Shown: in pieces, positions 44,355-55,663 of the stretch
Layout of the letters: the number at the start of each line of letters is the position of its first letter
Position numbering within the stretch: position 1 is the first letter of the stretch
Assembly (NCBI GenBank): GCA_907163375.1
Contig: CAJQUW010014718.1
Coordinates: forward strand, 186,001 to 250,000
DNA length: 64,000 bases
Origin: Prostheceraeus crozeri
Lineage: Eukaryota > Platyhelminthes > Polycladida > Euryleptidae
Direction of reading: 5' to 3'
Translations under genes and position numbers: made by a program
Notes under the pieces: generated by a model
Told to the model about the DNA's origin: nothing
The model's input: the letters and a program-made list of their open reading frames with translations, nothing else
Database searches by the model: none

Positions 44355-44985
44355 TACTTATGGGTTATCTCCATCCCACGTTTTCAAATTTGTCGAAAAG
44401 CCGTAGAAATAAATCAATCGTCACAAAACTTTAAACACACGTAAGAGGATATTCTCTAGCCACATATCAAATTTTAGGCAAATCGGAGAGGTACTTTTGA
44501 ATTAGGGGCGATAACTTGAAGTGCAGAGATGCCGGCAGCTTGATCTGACTTGTCAGTAACCTCATCGTCTGAGCAGAAAGCGCTTGAGGTCAACAAAGTC
44601 ATTTCACGACAACTCGTTAAGTGATAATGACCAGGCAACATCCCTTACACTAACATGTTCAACTTAAAAAAGTTGCGGCAAGGTATTGGTCGTGGGAAGA
44701 TTTCAAATAGCAGTGGATGAGACGAGGAGAGAGAGAGAACAATGCACACACGAGTGGCAATGATGTGTCGAACAGACGAAGTCAGATCAAGCTGCCGACA
44801 TCGCTACACTTTACGTTATCGTCTCTAATGCAAGAAATACTTGTCTGATCTACATGAAATTTTGTTTGAGTGTAGAAAATATGCTTAAGTACGTGTACCC
44901 GAAGTTTGGTGACGATTGATTGATTTTTGCAGATTTTAGAAAATTTGAAAACGTGGGGGATAACCCATAAGTACTAGGTGAAATA
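44355..44985. mobile_element. Fold-back MITE with ~210-bp inverted arms
   Basis: The left arm begins TACTTATGGGTTATCTCCAT. The right arm, read back from 44985, begins TACTTATGGGTTATCCCCCA. The arms keep matching inward through CCCACGTTTTCAAATTT, AATCAATCGTCAC and GGCAGCTTGATCTGACTT, with about a quarter of positions changed. The short centre has GAGAGAGAGA. No coding sequence. The divergence of the arms suggests an old insertion. Confidence 0.75.
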
Positions 44986-45139
44986 CGCTCAGACTGCGGC
45001 TGTAAATCGAAAAAAGCAAGACGTCATACCTACATAAGCCCACATAGGTACCCGCTGGTCACAAACCGGGTCTTTTTGGTTGACTCACCAGCCAAAAGGC
45101 CTCCTACTCACCGAAAGTCACACAGGAATATAAAAAATT

Positions 45140-46690
45140 GGTTACTTCCATTCTTTCCCCCCCCACACCACATTCTGTTGTTGACACCCTCGAGTGTTGC
45201 ATCGTCAGCGATCTTTTGATCCTAATTGCAGTCTCACTACCGTCGCAAAAGCGTTTAGTGTGTAAAATTCATCTGGTTTGTAGAAAATTCCCTGCACTTG
45301 CTTTGCCGTTTACTGTAGCTGCAGTGTAGACAATCAATCCCACGAAGTTCATGATCACACCTCAGCTGTATCTTGTATTCTAACTAGGGTTTACAATCCC
45401 GGGATCTCGGACCCTATATCCGAGATTAAAAATCACAGGATTACGTCTTCGAGATCTCGAGGTATTTCGAGATATTTTAAAGATTGGCCCTGAGTTCCTT
45501 CTAAGTGACATAGTTAAGAGAGTCAATGGCTTTTTGAAAATGCATCTAAATTTTTTATGTTCCAAGTTTGATAAATTGCCAATGTGCTGTATTTGCCGAG
45601 CCAGCTGGTTAAGCCTCGTTCACACGATGACACTAGTGTCGTGACATTAGTGCCGAGGAGCAGCGCGAAATCTGTGCTAAATCAATGCCGTGACACAAAC
45701 CGTTCAGACGCTTAATAAACGGTGTTATGACACTGCTACTAGTATTGCTTCTGTAAACTGAAAATACTTCGTAAATTGATAGCTGAAAGACAAATCACAA
45801 CGATTTAAAATAACGACTAAAGGCCCGTTCAAGGCTCGTTCAGACAGAGCTAGGTTTGCGGTTTGCGGTCTTTGAGGGAAAAACCGTCGAAGAAACCGTC
45901 ATTTAACCCAGTGAGTCTCCCAAATTCGCTCTATTGACAGGTCACCGGACTGCTACTGCAGCTGCGCTGTGTTGGTTTTCACATATCGACAACGAATTGT
46001 GTCTCGGTGATTAAATGACGGTGAAAGACAATTTGAAAAAAATCATCAGTTATCGACAAAATGACATTGCAGTTGTATTCATCTTGTTGTTGTGATGAAG
46101 ACAACGTTTCGTTCATCAAAATCGACCCAGTGGTTCAGAAGTTATGTCAAAAAATGCATTTGTTCTCTAAGTGAATGTATGCTCAACTGATAAGTGAGTA
46201 CCGTTGACAGAAAGTCTTCGAAACACAAAATTGGCGATAGCTCAGCTAATATTACATCAAATTTAACAAAATAGACTTCATTTTACTTGTCATTTCATGA
46301 TTGTGAAGATGGTGCAGACAGTTGCTTACACAGATATAGAAAATCTTTTGCCAATACTCATTATGACATGAGTTGACAAGCACGTATCGTCTTTTGAAAT
46401 ATTTCTTGAAACTGAATGATTAAAAACATATACAGTATACATAAATCTCGATCCATAGCCAGTCTCGAAAATCCCGGGATTGAGAAAACGGCTCGAGATT
46501 GTAAACCCTAATTCTAACCGAGTATCCAAGGGACCAATCCCTCATCTCAGGGGTCAATCTAAGTGGTGTTATGCTGTCACTCAGTGACAGAGCAAGTCTA
46601 TTTTAAATCAAATGTGACTAAGTTTGACGAAATTCGATGAATTTGGAAACATTGGAAAATGTGGGGGGGGGGGAAGAACAGAAGTACCAA
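45140..46690. mobile_element. MITE with poly-C ends, split by a hAT element
   Basis: The left end GGTTACTTCCATTCTTTCCC with a C run pairs with the right end read back as GGTACTTCTGTTCTTCCC with a long C run followed by ACATT. The total is about 420 bp without the 1126-bp element inserted at 45385-46510. No coding sequence. The poly-C tract next to the terminal word is its hallmark. Confidence 0.6.
45385..46510. mobile_element. Non-coding hAT element, 1126 bp
   Basis: Perfect 14-bp inverted ends TAGGGTTTACAATC, with an exact 8-bp duplication ATTCTAAC on both sides (45377-45384, 46511-46518). Subterminal ATCCCGGGAT words occur at both ends. The interior carries no transposase. It contains a further stretch starting CCTCGTTCACACGATGACA (45616) and a similar GGCTCGTTCAGACAGAGCT (45834), possibly pieces of another MITE. 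It interrupts the poly-C MITE. Confidence 0.88.
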
Positions 46691-48571
46691 AAATTGCTTG
46701 AAGATTGCACAAGAAATCACTCACAGTCACAGGATGCTGCAGATTGAACACAGAATGACTGATCAGAAATGCGATAAGACTGTAAGAAATGCAATTGACC
46801 ACACAAGCACTTTCACCATTTCACAATAGTCATTCATTGTTCATTTGTAAAAATATTATGTGACATTCTGACTTCAATAGTTATGCCAGCAAGCTGAGAT
46901 GAGAAAGACTACATCTGCAGCAAGATTGTATATGAAGTAGACATTTAAATAAAATCCAATGACAAGAAAACTCCAGCGACAAGAGCGTGCTAAATCAGTC
47001 GCAAAACATGTCAAGGCACGTTTGTCTACTTATCATACTTATCAAGGTACGATTACTTTTTTTTCTCTTCGTTAACTGCAATTTCTGTTTCTCATTGCGT
47101 ATCAACGTAAGTCAGCTCAGATGTGTGTAATTATCAACTGCATGACTACGTAGAACAGTCCGAAGATACGATATAGCAGAGGCATGCTGGTGTATCGTTA
47201 AGTGTTTTGCAAGCTTTACCAACAACTGATGACCACATAAACGTGTACCTACATGGAACTATTTATTTAGCAAAATGAACTATTTAAGACCATTTGTGTT
47301 TCATATTCGACCAAAAAGTCGATAAAATGCTGGTCAGTGGAAAACTTCCGGAAAAAGTTCGGTAACTCAATTATTAATAATTTCTCCTAAGAGGAGTTTT
47401 ATATTGAACGGACACTGATGTCATCCTGATTCTATCATTACATGAACGGTGCGGATTTGCTGGTACCTTTCATTTTCAATCATGCTTTTTGAACGATCGC
47501 TGGATTGCTAAGTAGGTTATTCTAAAACAATGAACTTAGATCGACGTTCACACACAGTTAGTGCTTCATTTGCTGATCGACACTACATTGAAAAGATTTG
47601 TAATAACTTCCACTTGATTTACTTTATCCCTCACACTTGATCTCTTGAATGCGCTCTGATCTCCATCGTAGTAAACGAGTACAGCGCATACAAATGCTTT
47701 GATTCACTTTGATATGCACTTGTCCTTAATAGCCCTTCATGATATGTAAAACTTTGATATGAGATAACTGCGCTAATTGATTTCAATTTCGCTAATCCCA
47801 TTTCAAGCATGATTGCTCAAGGTTGTGGTTTTAGGGATGACTAAAAAGCATTCATATCATGCGGCAGCCTCCTTTTAAAGCCCCCTTTAAAATTCATTCC
47901 CATGCAATAAAAAATCAATTAATTTCTACCAAAACAATTTCCAAATTAATCCCGGCATCCCGCGAGGAAAATCTTTTGATTTCGGGATTTCCAAAGATCC
48001 GCGGGAACCCTGGAATTACATTCCAAACTTACAAGGTCAATGATATCTATCGTACAACATCGAACAATAAAAAATAAATAATCCATTTACTCCACGAGTT
48101 GTTCTCACGTGGGACAGAATTATGTGGTAACTATTAGAAGATGAAATCGGGATGAAGGGAATGCTCAGAATCAGTTCTCGCTGCAAAAAAATTAAAGCAG
48201 TCAAAGATCCAACATTCCCCCCATATTTACGAAGACTAGTGGTGACGCAAAATGTATGAAGGACGGGCACACAGGGAAAATGCCGTGCCTGCCATTTCAA
48301 CATGGGTAAAGATGTCTTTCAGTGCTCGGAGAACATGCAGACGCTGGGAAAGATAGGAAATTTACGGAGTATCTTTGCGGATTACGGGTAATATGTACGC
48401 AGTATTTACGGAAATGTACGGCCTGCATAAATTCTAATCATGGGTACAGAGACTAAGAAATTTACAGAAAATGTCAAGAATTGCAGAACTTTCTTCTAAA
48501 TCTAAAGAGTGGCATCACAGAGTGTATCAATTGCTAGCTGCAATTCGTGTGGTGATTCAGCCTATGTGATA
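46691..48571. other. Intergenic stretch, nothing recognised
   Basis: No gene, RNA or bounded repeat could be supported. Short open frames such as 47859-48077 and 48037-48303 overlap on opposite strands and have no family resemblance. Confidence 0.4.
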
Positions 48572-50595
48572 TAGGTTTTGCGACCCAAATGTGAAACTTG
48601 CAAATCCAAATACGACATAGCAAAAGCAAATATCTTTATTCCAAACACAATGTAACTATTCCAAACCAAACGTGACTATTCCAAACCAGATCTGACACTA
48701 ATAATTCTAACCCAAATACGACCATTCCAAACCAAATCTGACACCTACTATTCCAAACCAAATGCGACAATTTCAATCCAAATCTGACATCTGACATGTG
48801 ATCTAACTGGAACTCTGGATCATAGCGATAGAAAATAAGTCAATGATTATAGATCAAACATGACATTTAAGAAGCAAATGTTGCATGATTGAAGTGTCAG
48901 ATGAAAAGATGTCGTACTCACGTATATCTACTGCCAATAAAGAGCGCCTCATAGCTGCATATCAAAATGGCAATGACTACCAAGAGCTAGCGCGAGCCAT
49001 GGGTATTGGCAGAACAACTGCGTATTCTATCGCACGGCGGTTCCTCGATTCCGGAGAAGTTACAAGGCCCCGTGGAGGATTCCGGGGAAGAAAAATGACC
49101 GAAGAAATGATTGACACAGCATGCTCGATTGTTGAGGAGAACAATGCTCTGACCCTTCTGCAAATCAACGCGGAGCTGCGTCACCGACTACCAAGTGCCC
49201 CCCAAGTGACAATAACGACCATATGCAGTGCTTTGAGGGTAAGTTAGCATTATATTATACACTGTATGATAACAATTAGAACTGTGTGACTGTTTTTCAA
49301 TCATTGACTTTCTCCTGCCGGGATCATTGTATCGGATGAAGAAACTGGAGAGCGTTCCAGCTGAAAGAAACTCAGATTCTGTGAAAAATGAACGACTGGT
49401 AAGCTATTGATTTATACTTGAAGATATATCATTGACGCCAGTAAATAAAAAGCTGGAACAGCAAAAAATTGCATCTCTTCTTGCCTCTTACAGGAGTTTG
49501 CGAATTAGCTTATGGCGACTGGCATTCATGAGGAGCTCATTTTCATAGACGAGGCTGGATTTAATCTTTGGACAGCTCGTACTCGTGGTTGTGCGAGAAT
49601 TGGGGAACCAGCAGTTCGGGTGGTCGCTGGTCGTCGTGGCCAGAGCTTGACAACCATATTTGCTGTCAGCAATGAGCGCGGTCTGCTAGCCCATGACATA
49701 TTTATAGGCGGAACAACAAATGAGATGTGAGTGTCCCAGATGAAGTAAATAATAAATACTGACATTATTTGATATTTGATATTATTCAATATTTGATATT
49801 TTAATCAATTTAATTTCTCTTTTGCATTGCAGCTTCAACACTTTCCTCAGTAATGTCATCCCTCATATTCAAAGAGTGACAACATTCATTTTTGACAACG
49901 CCAGCTGCCACGGACACATCACGGTATCCCATGAGTGGTTGTCCATAAGGAAATTGCCGCCCTACTTGCCGTTCCTCAACATTGTTGAGAACACTTTTCC
50001 CAGTGGAAAGCAAGTGTAAAGAGACGACTGGCCGAGATGCATGCGGAACTTATCCTTCGATCTCACCAAGAAAGGATGGCGGACTTGGCGACAGTTGCGG
50101 AAGTCGCTATCGGTGATGTGACTCAGGATGGTGCACAGAAGGCCCAGAACTACTTCAGACTTTTACAGGGTCGAATTCCTTTGTGTCTGACAAAGTCAGA
50201 CATTTTGATGTAAATAAATAAGTATTTTTCGGAAAGTGACAGTGTTTTGGCGCGGTGCTTTGAAGGAGCTATTTTTGGCAGATTGATGTGAAGATATATT
50301 GAATTTAGTTAAATTGAAACTTCTTGAAAAACAAATGCTTTTCGCATTTGATCACCGTCACATTTAATGCGTATATTTCAATCTGAAAATTCATTAGTCA
50401 GGAAGGGCAATGTAATGTGTAAGTTCAACATGCACTACTGCGAGTCTAATTTTAAAAATTGTGAAGTAGTTGTATCTGGTTTGGAATTGCCTCATTTGCT
50501 TTTTATTCTATGCACATTTGCCTGGCTATGTCGCATTTGCTTTTGCAATGTCGCATTTGAATTTACATGTGTTCACATTTGGGTCTCAAATCCTA
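48572..50595 (+). mobile_element. Tc1/IS630-type DNA transposon with intron-bearing transposase
   Basis: The ends read TAGGTTTTGCGACCCAAATG and, inverted, TAGGATTTGAGACCCAAATG, each preceded by a TA duplication (48570-48571, 50596-50597), as for the Tc1/mariner/IS630 group. Subterminal regions carry many short repeats of the type ATTCCAAACCAAATCTGACA (48640-48800 and, inverted and more decayed, 50465-50570). These could be transposase-binding sites. The interior is a plus-strand transposase gene. The element is about 2 kb and lies upstream of the coiled-coil gene. Confidence 0.85.
48885..50214 (+). pseudogene. Tc1/IS630-like transposase in four exons, inactive
   Basis: Exon 1 (48885-49238) holds the paired helix-turn-helix DNA-binding part: ISTANKERLIAAYQNGNDY, ARAMGIGRTTAYSIARRFL and GGFRGRKMTEEM. 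Exon 2 (about 49319-49398), exon 3 (49491-49725, with FIDEAGFNLW, first catalytic D) and exon 4 (49833-50214, with FIFDNASCHGH, second D, and the LPPYLPFLNIVEN motif with the E) follow with GT donors. Defects: the acceptor of intron 1 reads CCG instead of CAG, exon 3 has a TAG after EFAN, and one frameshift lies just after the last catalytic motif. After it the C-terminus (KASVKRRLAEMH onward) continues in another frame to TAA at 50214. Confidence 0.82.
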
Positions 50596-51879
50596 TATTA
50601 GACTCTAAAGCCGAATATAGGCCAAAATTTATCTCCAGTCAGTAATTTGAGATATTAGCTATTCCATGTTCACAATCGGCAGAAATAACTAGCAGCCAAA
50701 CGTCTCCATCGTTGAGATTGAGATAAATTGAATTCACTAATCCGTCAATAACTTTCTGCGATGAGCAATCTTCCAAAAAGATAGAGTCCGTTACAACAGT
50801 CGCTGGAAGTTTGTTTACTACTGATCAAAAAATTTCCACGACGATGGATCGTCAGAGATTTTTGCTTGTCAGAGACCCTTTGCACTGGCTGCTAGAAGTC
50901 CTGATTTATCGCCTCTCGCTTTCTAGCTTTGGAGATACCTGCACAGCAGACGAGCGCCATCCTTGACTCAGCGGCGATGCTAAGTGCATCAATAAAGGGG
51001 CTTCGTGGATATCTCCGAACAAATTATTAGTTTAGTTGCTTTTCAATACTTTGTAAGCCGCATCTGTCTATACTTGCGAGAAGGAGGCTACTTTGAGCCG
51101 TTTGATTGAATTGCATCATGATAAGAGTAAATCGTCATTCTTTAAAAGTGCTGCTACTGCAAAAATAGAGGGGGTTTTATGAATAAATGCTGGCATCTTC
51201 ATTGCAATGGTAATATGGGATTATAACTTGATATTCCTGCAAAACCACATATCTAGCAAAATTTTGCCGTGTAAACATTATTTTCGCAAAAAGTGTGTAA
51301 CGATCTGTTGAATATGACTGCGCTGACATGGAATCGAAATAGGGCACGGACATTTCAAACATCCAGGGCAATGCACTGTATCAGAAAATTTTATTCTACA
51401 TTACTAAAATATTAACTTTCTGAGCAGCACTAAATGACCTCCAGATTGCTGCTTTCACACATTTTTCTCTTAAGCAAATTGAAATACATATTGTTACTAT
51501 TGTCAGTTTACTTATCAGTAGTGCAGCAATTTGAATAATCGTTTTCTTCATTCGTCTGAGAAAATCCTCATGCTTTATCCTTCAAAACAGAATTTCTCAT
51601 TTTGCAATCCTAACAAAATGAACTAATTACATGGATAATATTATAACCCATGATAAAAATAATATATTTCCATCTCACGGACTACATCTTTATGAATGAC
51701 TCGATACGCGACCTTAGATGATTACAGTGAAACAACTATATTTTACTTTTTGTGTTGAGACAAATAGGGACTACAACACATCTGCAGACGAAAAGCAGGT
51801 TCGTACTTTCGCCCAAACTTGCTTAAGTGAAGGATTAAAGCATAGAACATAGCCTGATGAAGCTGTCTGAACCAGTTTG
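50596..51879. other. Intergenic stretch, nothing recognised
   Basis: No convincing gene or repeat. A minus-strand open stretch around 51780-51920 with an acceptor-like start is only antisense to a decayed retroelement that begins here on the plus strand. Confidence 0.4.
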
Positions 51880-52630
51880 ATGCCCTTAGCAAGCGTAGCT
51901 CTTTGGCCACACGATCAGTGACCTGTTAATGAGTGAATTAGAAACTAAATTTCACAGCGCCAATAGCATGAACCTGAAATTTTACGTGAGGTATATTGAT
52001 AACTTTTTTAGCATTTTTGAAGATGATGAACATGAGTCATTTTCAAGTATCTGAACTCATGGCATAACAACATGGCGTTTAGCACGGAAATCGGCGGGGA
52101 ATTCTTACATTTTCTCGACGTCGATGTAGATGTCACTTGCCGCAACTTAGATACCACGGTTTTAAGAAACCCAGATATACGGATTTGATTTTGAATTTAA
52201 GACTGAGTGCCTCATGCAGCAGAAAAGAGGCTTCCCAAGCATTCTAATAAATAGAGCATACATGGTTTTCTCCCTTTGGAGAAATTCCACGGAGAAATGG
52301 AGAGATTCTCTATAATATTTTTGGGAACAACGGTTATATGTTGTAATTTATTCAAAATGTTATTAAAAATTCAATAGATGAGGAATTTAAAACTCCCCTG
52401 TAGACTGAGAACACTCAACACTCACATGCTATAAAAATACCGTTCTTTGCAAAAAACTTCTCGAACAAAGATTGTAGGCCTACTCCAAAAGTTTTTGAGT
52501 CATATCCAGTGTGCCGTTTCGCTTGTGAGGTGGACCTAAGCACTGCCTATATTGGTAGAGCCCTACCTAATATAAAAGCTAGAATTAAAGGGTATCGTCA
52601 AAAAATGTCTGCAATCTCCGCAGTCTGACC
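51880..52630 (+). pseudogene. Decayed Penelope-like element, canonical RT then GIY-YIG order
   Basis: Plus-strand pieces in order: DLLMSELETKFHSANS, then LKFYVRYIDNFFSIFEDD, the RT motif C region with YIDN in place of YVDD, and EFLHFLDVDVDVTC. Next comes KRGFPSILINRAYMVFSLW, and finally VCRFACEVDLSTAYIGRALP, a worn GIY-YIG start followed by KARIKGYR. Stops and frameshifts separate the pieces. The N-terminal RT part is gone. This order (RT before endonuclease) is that of Penelope/Poseidon-type elements, unlike the permuted element at 60.7-63.7 kb. Confidence 0.7.
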
Positions 52631-52682
52631 ATAGAATAGGTTGCCACTTGCCAGTGCAGTTATAATTTTTAGTTGCGAATAA

Positions 52683-52730
<48 letters not shown>
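52683..52730. repeat. Compound (CA)n(TA)n microsatellite
   Basis: About a dozen CA units followed by about a dozen TA units, directly downstream of the decayed Penelope-like element. Confidence 0.97.
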
Positions 52731-52735
<5 letters not shown>

Positions 52736-52967
52736 TCCCGGACTGCTGCTGCCAATCGTACAATTATGTCTATGATCTTAAATATCTCATCTAGTGTTAG
52801 TCTTGATCTTCATACAGTGCCTGAAAATAATAGCATCTACATCATGACATTACATCATCTGCTTCGATAGTGAACATCGATCGACGTGCGTCGTACCCTG
52901 ACATTCAGTAGCTCTGATCATTGATTCATTCCTTCAGCGTTCTTCAGTCACAACTGTCGTTGATGCA

Positions 52968-53993
52968 ATGCCTGACGAATTGAAAATTGAAATGCGGTGT
53001 GCTATTAACTTCTGTGTGAGGCTTGGTGAATCTGCTGCGAAGACTTATGAGAAGATGCAGCTAGCGTATGGAGATCGATGCCTCAGCCGCACAACCTGTT
53101 TTGAGTGGCACAAAAGATTCACCGAATGTCGCGATTCTGCAGTGGACGACAGCAGATGTGGACGTCCATACACTTCCACATCCGACGACAAACCGTGGAA
53201 GATGTTTCTAACGCATTGAACGTCTCCGTCGGAAGTGCCCACGCTGTGCTTGTCGACCATCTCAAAATGCGGAGAGTCTGTGCTCGATGGGTGCCCCGGA
53301 TCCTGACTGACGACCAACGTGCTGTGCGAGTTGAAGTCTGCAAGACTTTGTTGAGACGTGCGGAGAAGGAGGGAGAATCGTTCTTGGACAAGATCATTAA
53401 GGTCGACGAGTCCTGGATGCATCTCTTTCAACCTGAGACGAAGTTTCAGTCCAGGGTCTGGAAGCACACCGACTCTCCACCTCCAAAAAAAGGACTGGTG
53501 AGACCCTCTGCCGGAAAGGTGATGCACATGGTATTCTTTGACCGTAGCGGTCTTGTCTACGACCATTCTCTCCCTCCGCACACTAATGTTATGGCACAGT
53601 ACTATAGCAATGTCCTGAAATCCAGCCTCCGTCGTCATCTTGTCCTGACAAGATCCAACAAGGCTGGATTCTTCATCATGACAACGCTCCCGCCCACACG
53701 GCCAGACTCACGAAGGAGACTCCGGTGGAAATGAATGTCGAGGTTCTCCCTCATCCCCCTTACTCACCCGATCTCGCACCCTGTGATTTTCCCAACCTTG
53801 AAGAACACATTGAGAGGTCAAAAATTCTCCACAGATGAGGAATTGAACAATGCTGTCAGGGTGAAACTGAGAGAACGAATTTTGTATGTCATTTTTGTGA
53901 CCAATAACAAAAGACAGCTGAGAAAATACTATAAGATGTCTACTAGAAATCTTGACATTAAATCTCCAATGCAAGCTGATCAACTATCAGTCT
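52968..53993 (+). pseudogene. mariner transposase (GVQW-like), frameshifted
   Basis: The ATG at 52968 opens the N-terminal helix-turn-helix part INFCVRLGESAAKTYEKMQ, LSRTTCFEWHKRF and DDSRCGRPYTST. After a frameshift near 53185 the second DNA-binding half (VEDVSNALNVSVGSAHAVL) and the catalytic core follow: VDESWMHLFQPE with the first D and KHTDSPPPKKGLV. A second shift near 53650 leads to ILHHDNAPAHTARLTKE with the second D, then LPHPPYSPDLAPCD with the third D of the mariner DD34D triad. A third shift near 53800 gives the tail LRGQKFSTDEELNNAV. The triad is still visible, so decay is moderate. Terminal inverted repeats were not identified. Confidence 0.88.
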
Positions 53994-55083
53994 AACATCA
54001 TTTTTAACACTTGAAATAATGGTGAAGTATTCATTCATGTACGAGATTCTCTACTTTCGATCGATCGAGAGTACATTTGTGCTTACATGCACACAAGTGT
54101 CGATATAGGTCCTGTATAGGAAATACATGTTTATCGGTTAAAAATCCGATTAAAAGTTTTGATTCTACTTGCTCCTTCCATGCCAATTTTTTAATCACAC
54201 GTGGAAAGTCATGGATCATCATGTTGAAGTTCGATGACGTTCTGATGTTCTGGCTGAATATTTGTAAATTACATAAACATCTTCCTGAAATTACAGACTC
54301 TTCGCATTTTCTGTAAATATGTTTTACTTTATAGATACCTACTTAAACCACAAGAACGTAAACATTAAATTACGAGCATAATCACTTCATCACTATGACA
54401 TTCAATAAAAATGTTTCAACACTTCTATCATATTCCTTAGTATACATGCACACAGAAGAAGATCCGATAATGATAAGAAGATGAGAGTATTATCACAGTT
54501 GAAGATGTAATATGACATAATCGAATATATCGGTGAAGTTGTACCAAATGTGCGTGCATATCCTGCCATCAAGCAGATAGAACATCGCTCAGCTAGTAGA
54601 ATTCACACATAAATTTTCCTAAGACAAAAAATCAATTATTTTCCCTCATGCTTTGCTGTATCATAATCATGAAAAAGGAATGTCATCAGATTACCAGATA
54701 CTCAATGCGTATCGCAGCATGAATCATGGTGTATAATAAAAGAAGGACTTGCGGGCCTCCGGATATCAGAACTCCTGAATGCTTTTACTAGCAAGATTTG
54801 AACTACATGGACACAAAGTTTTAGGCACAAATTTGCTGACAAATTGGGAATCGCAGGCAACATACGAATTCTCGACTTTTGATGATCACGAGATTCGGGA
54901 TTGACAAAACATAAACTAACTAGCCACGAGCAAAACGGTGAGATAATGCAAATTATGATTGCATTTGCTCCATGATGCTCATAATTCTTGCCGAGCATCT
55001 TAATCCCGGGATTGAGTTTTACAAGAAGATAATTATGTGAATAGCAGGTGTGGTCTAGTGAGCAGAATCATTGGCGACGCATC
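53994..55083. other. Intergenic stretch, nothing recognised
   Basis: A+T-rich, with no supported gene. An ATCCCGGGATTGAG word at about 55003 resembles the subterminal word of the hAT element at 45.4-46.5 kb but has no partner nearby. Confidence 0.4.
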
Positions 55084-55091
55084 GGTGGGGT

Positions 55092-55580
55092 CAGTGGCGG
55101 ATCCAGAGGGGGATGCAGTGAAGCATCCACCCACACCGGAGGATTATAACTTTATGGTCATATGCATTAGATCTCCTCCGAATTTTCTACATGCTAAACT
55201 CATTTCCTTTTCATATTATTACTGAAATTGAAAGTTTCTTGGGCTGTCCACATCAGACTACAAACGGTGTAGAGTTTCCAATTTTTTTGATCATATACAT
55301 GTACTGGAAGTCATCATAAATAACAACTCAGCACACACACTTTTAGATGACATGTTTGGACTAATATGGTAATATGGATAATACTAATATGGACTAACAC
55401 ATTTGCTTAGTGAAAGATAAAATGAAGGATTCAATGCAACATTTCATAAACTATTATGTTGCGTTGCTTTTGGTATTACGGAAGTTATGCTGCATGAAAA
55501 CTAATATAGTATACATGTACAACCATAGGCCTACGAATATGAACATCCCCTCCCACCGGAAATTTCTAGATCCGCCACTA
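55092..55580. mobile_element. hAT MITE with CAGTGGCGGATCC ends
   Basis: The left end CAGTGGCGGATCCAGAGGGG and the right end read back as TAGTGGCGGATCTAGAAATT are inverted. The 8-bp flanks GGTGGGGT (55084-55091) and GGTGGAGT (55581-55588) differ at one base, a near-exact hAT target duplication. The interior (about 490 bp in all) is A+T-rich and non-coding, and includes an AGGCCTACG word common in marine invertebrate genomes. Confidence 0.82.
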
Positions 55581-55663
55581 GGTGGAGTCATACAGTTTTT
55601 AAAAGCGTTGGTGACTGTCCCCCACATTTTCTGGGCGTAGGCTATTGTCCCACACACCTTTAA

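Noticed and set aside
51770-51925. Minus-strand exon-like frame starting at an AACAG acceptor
   Set aside because: It is the antisense of the decayed Penelope-like reverse transcriptase on the plus strand.
53045-53638. 197-codon minus-strand frame
   Set aside because: Antisense shadow of the mariner transposase.
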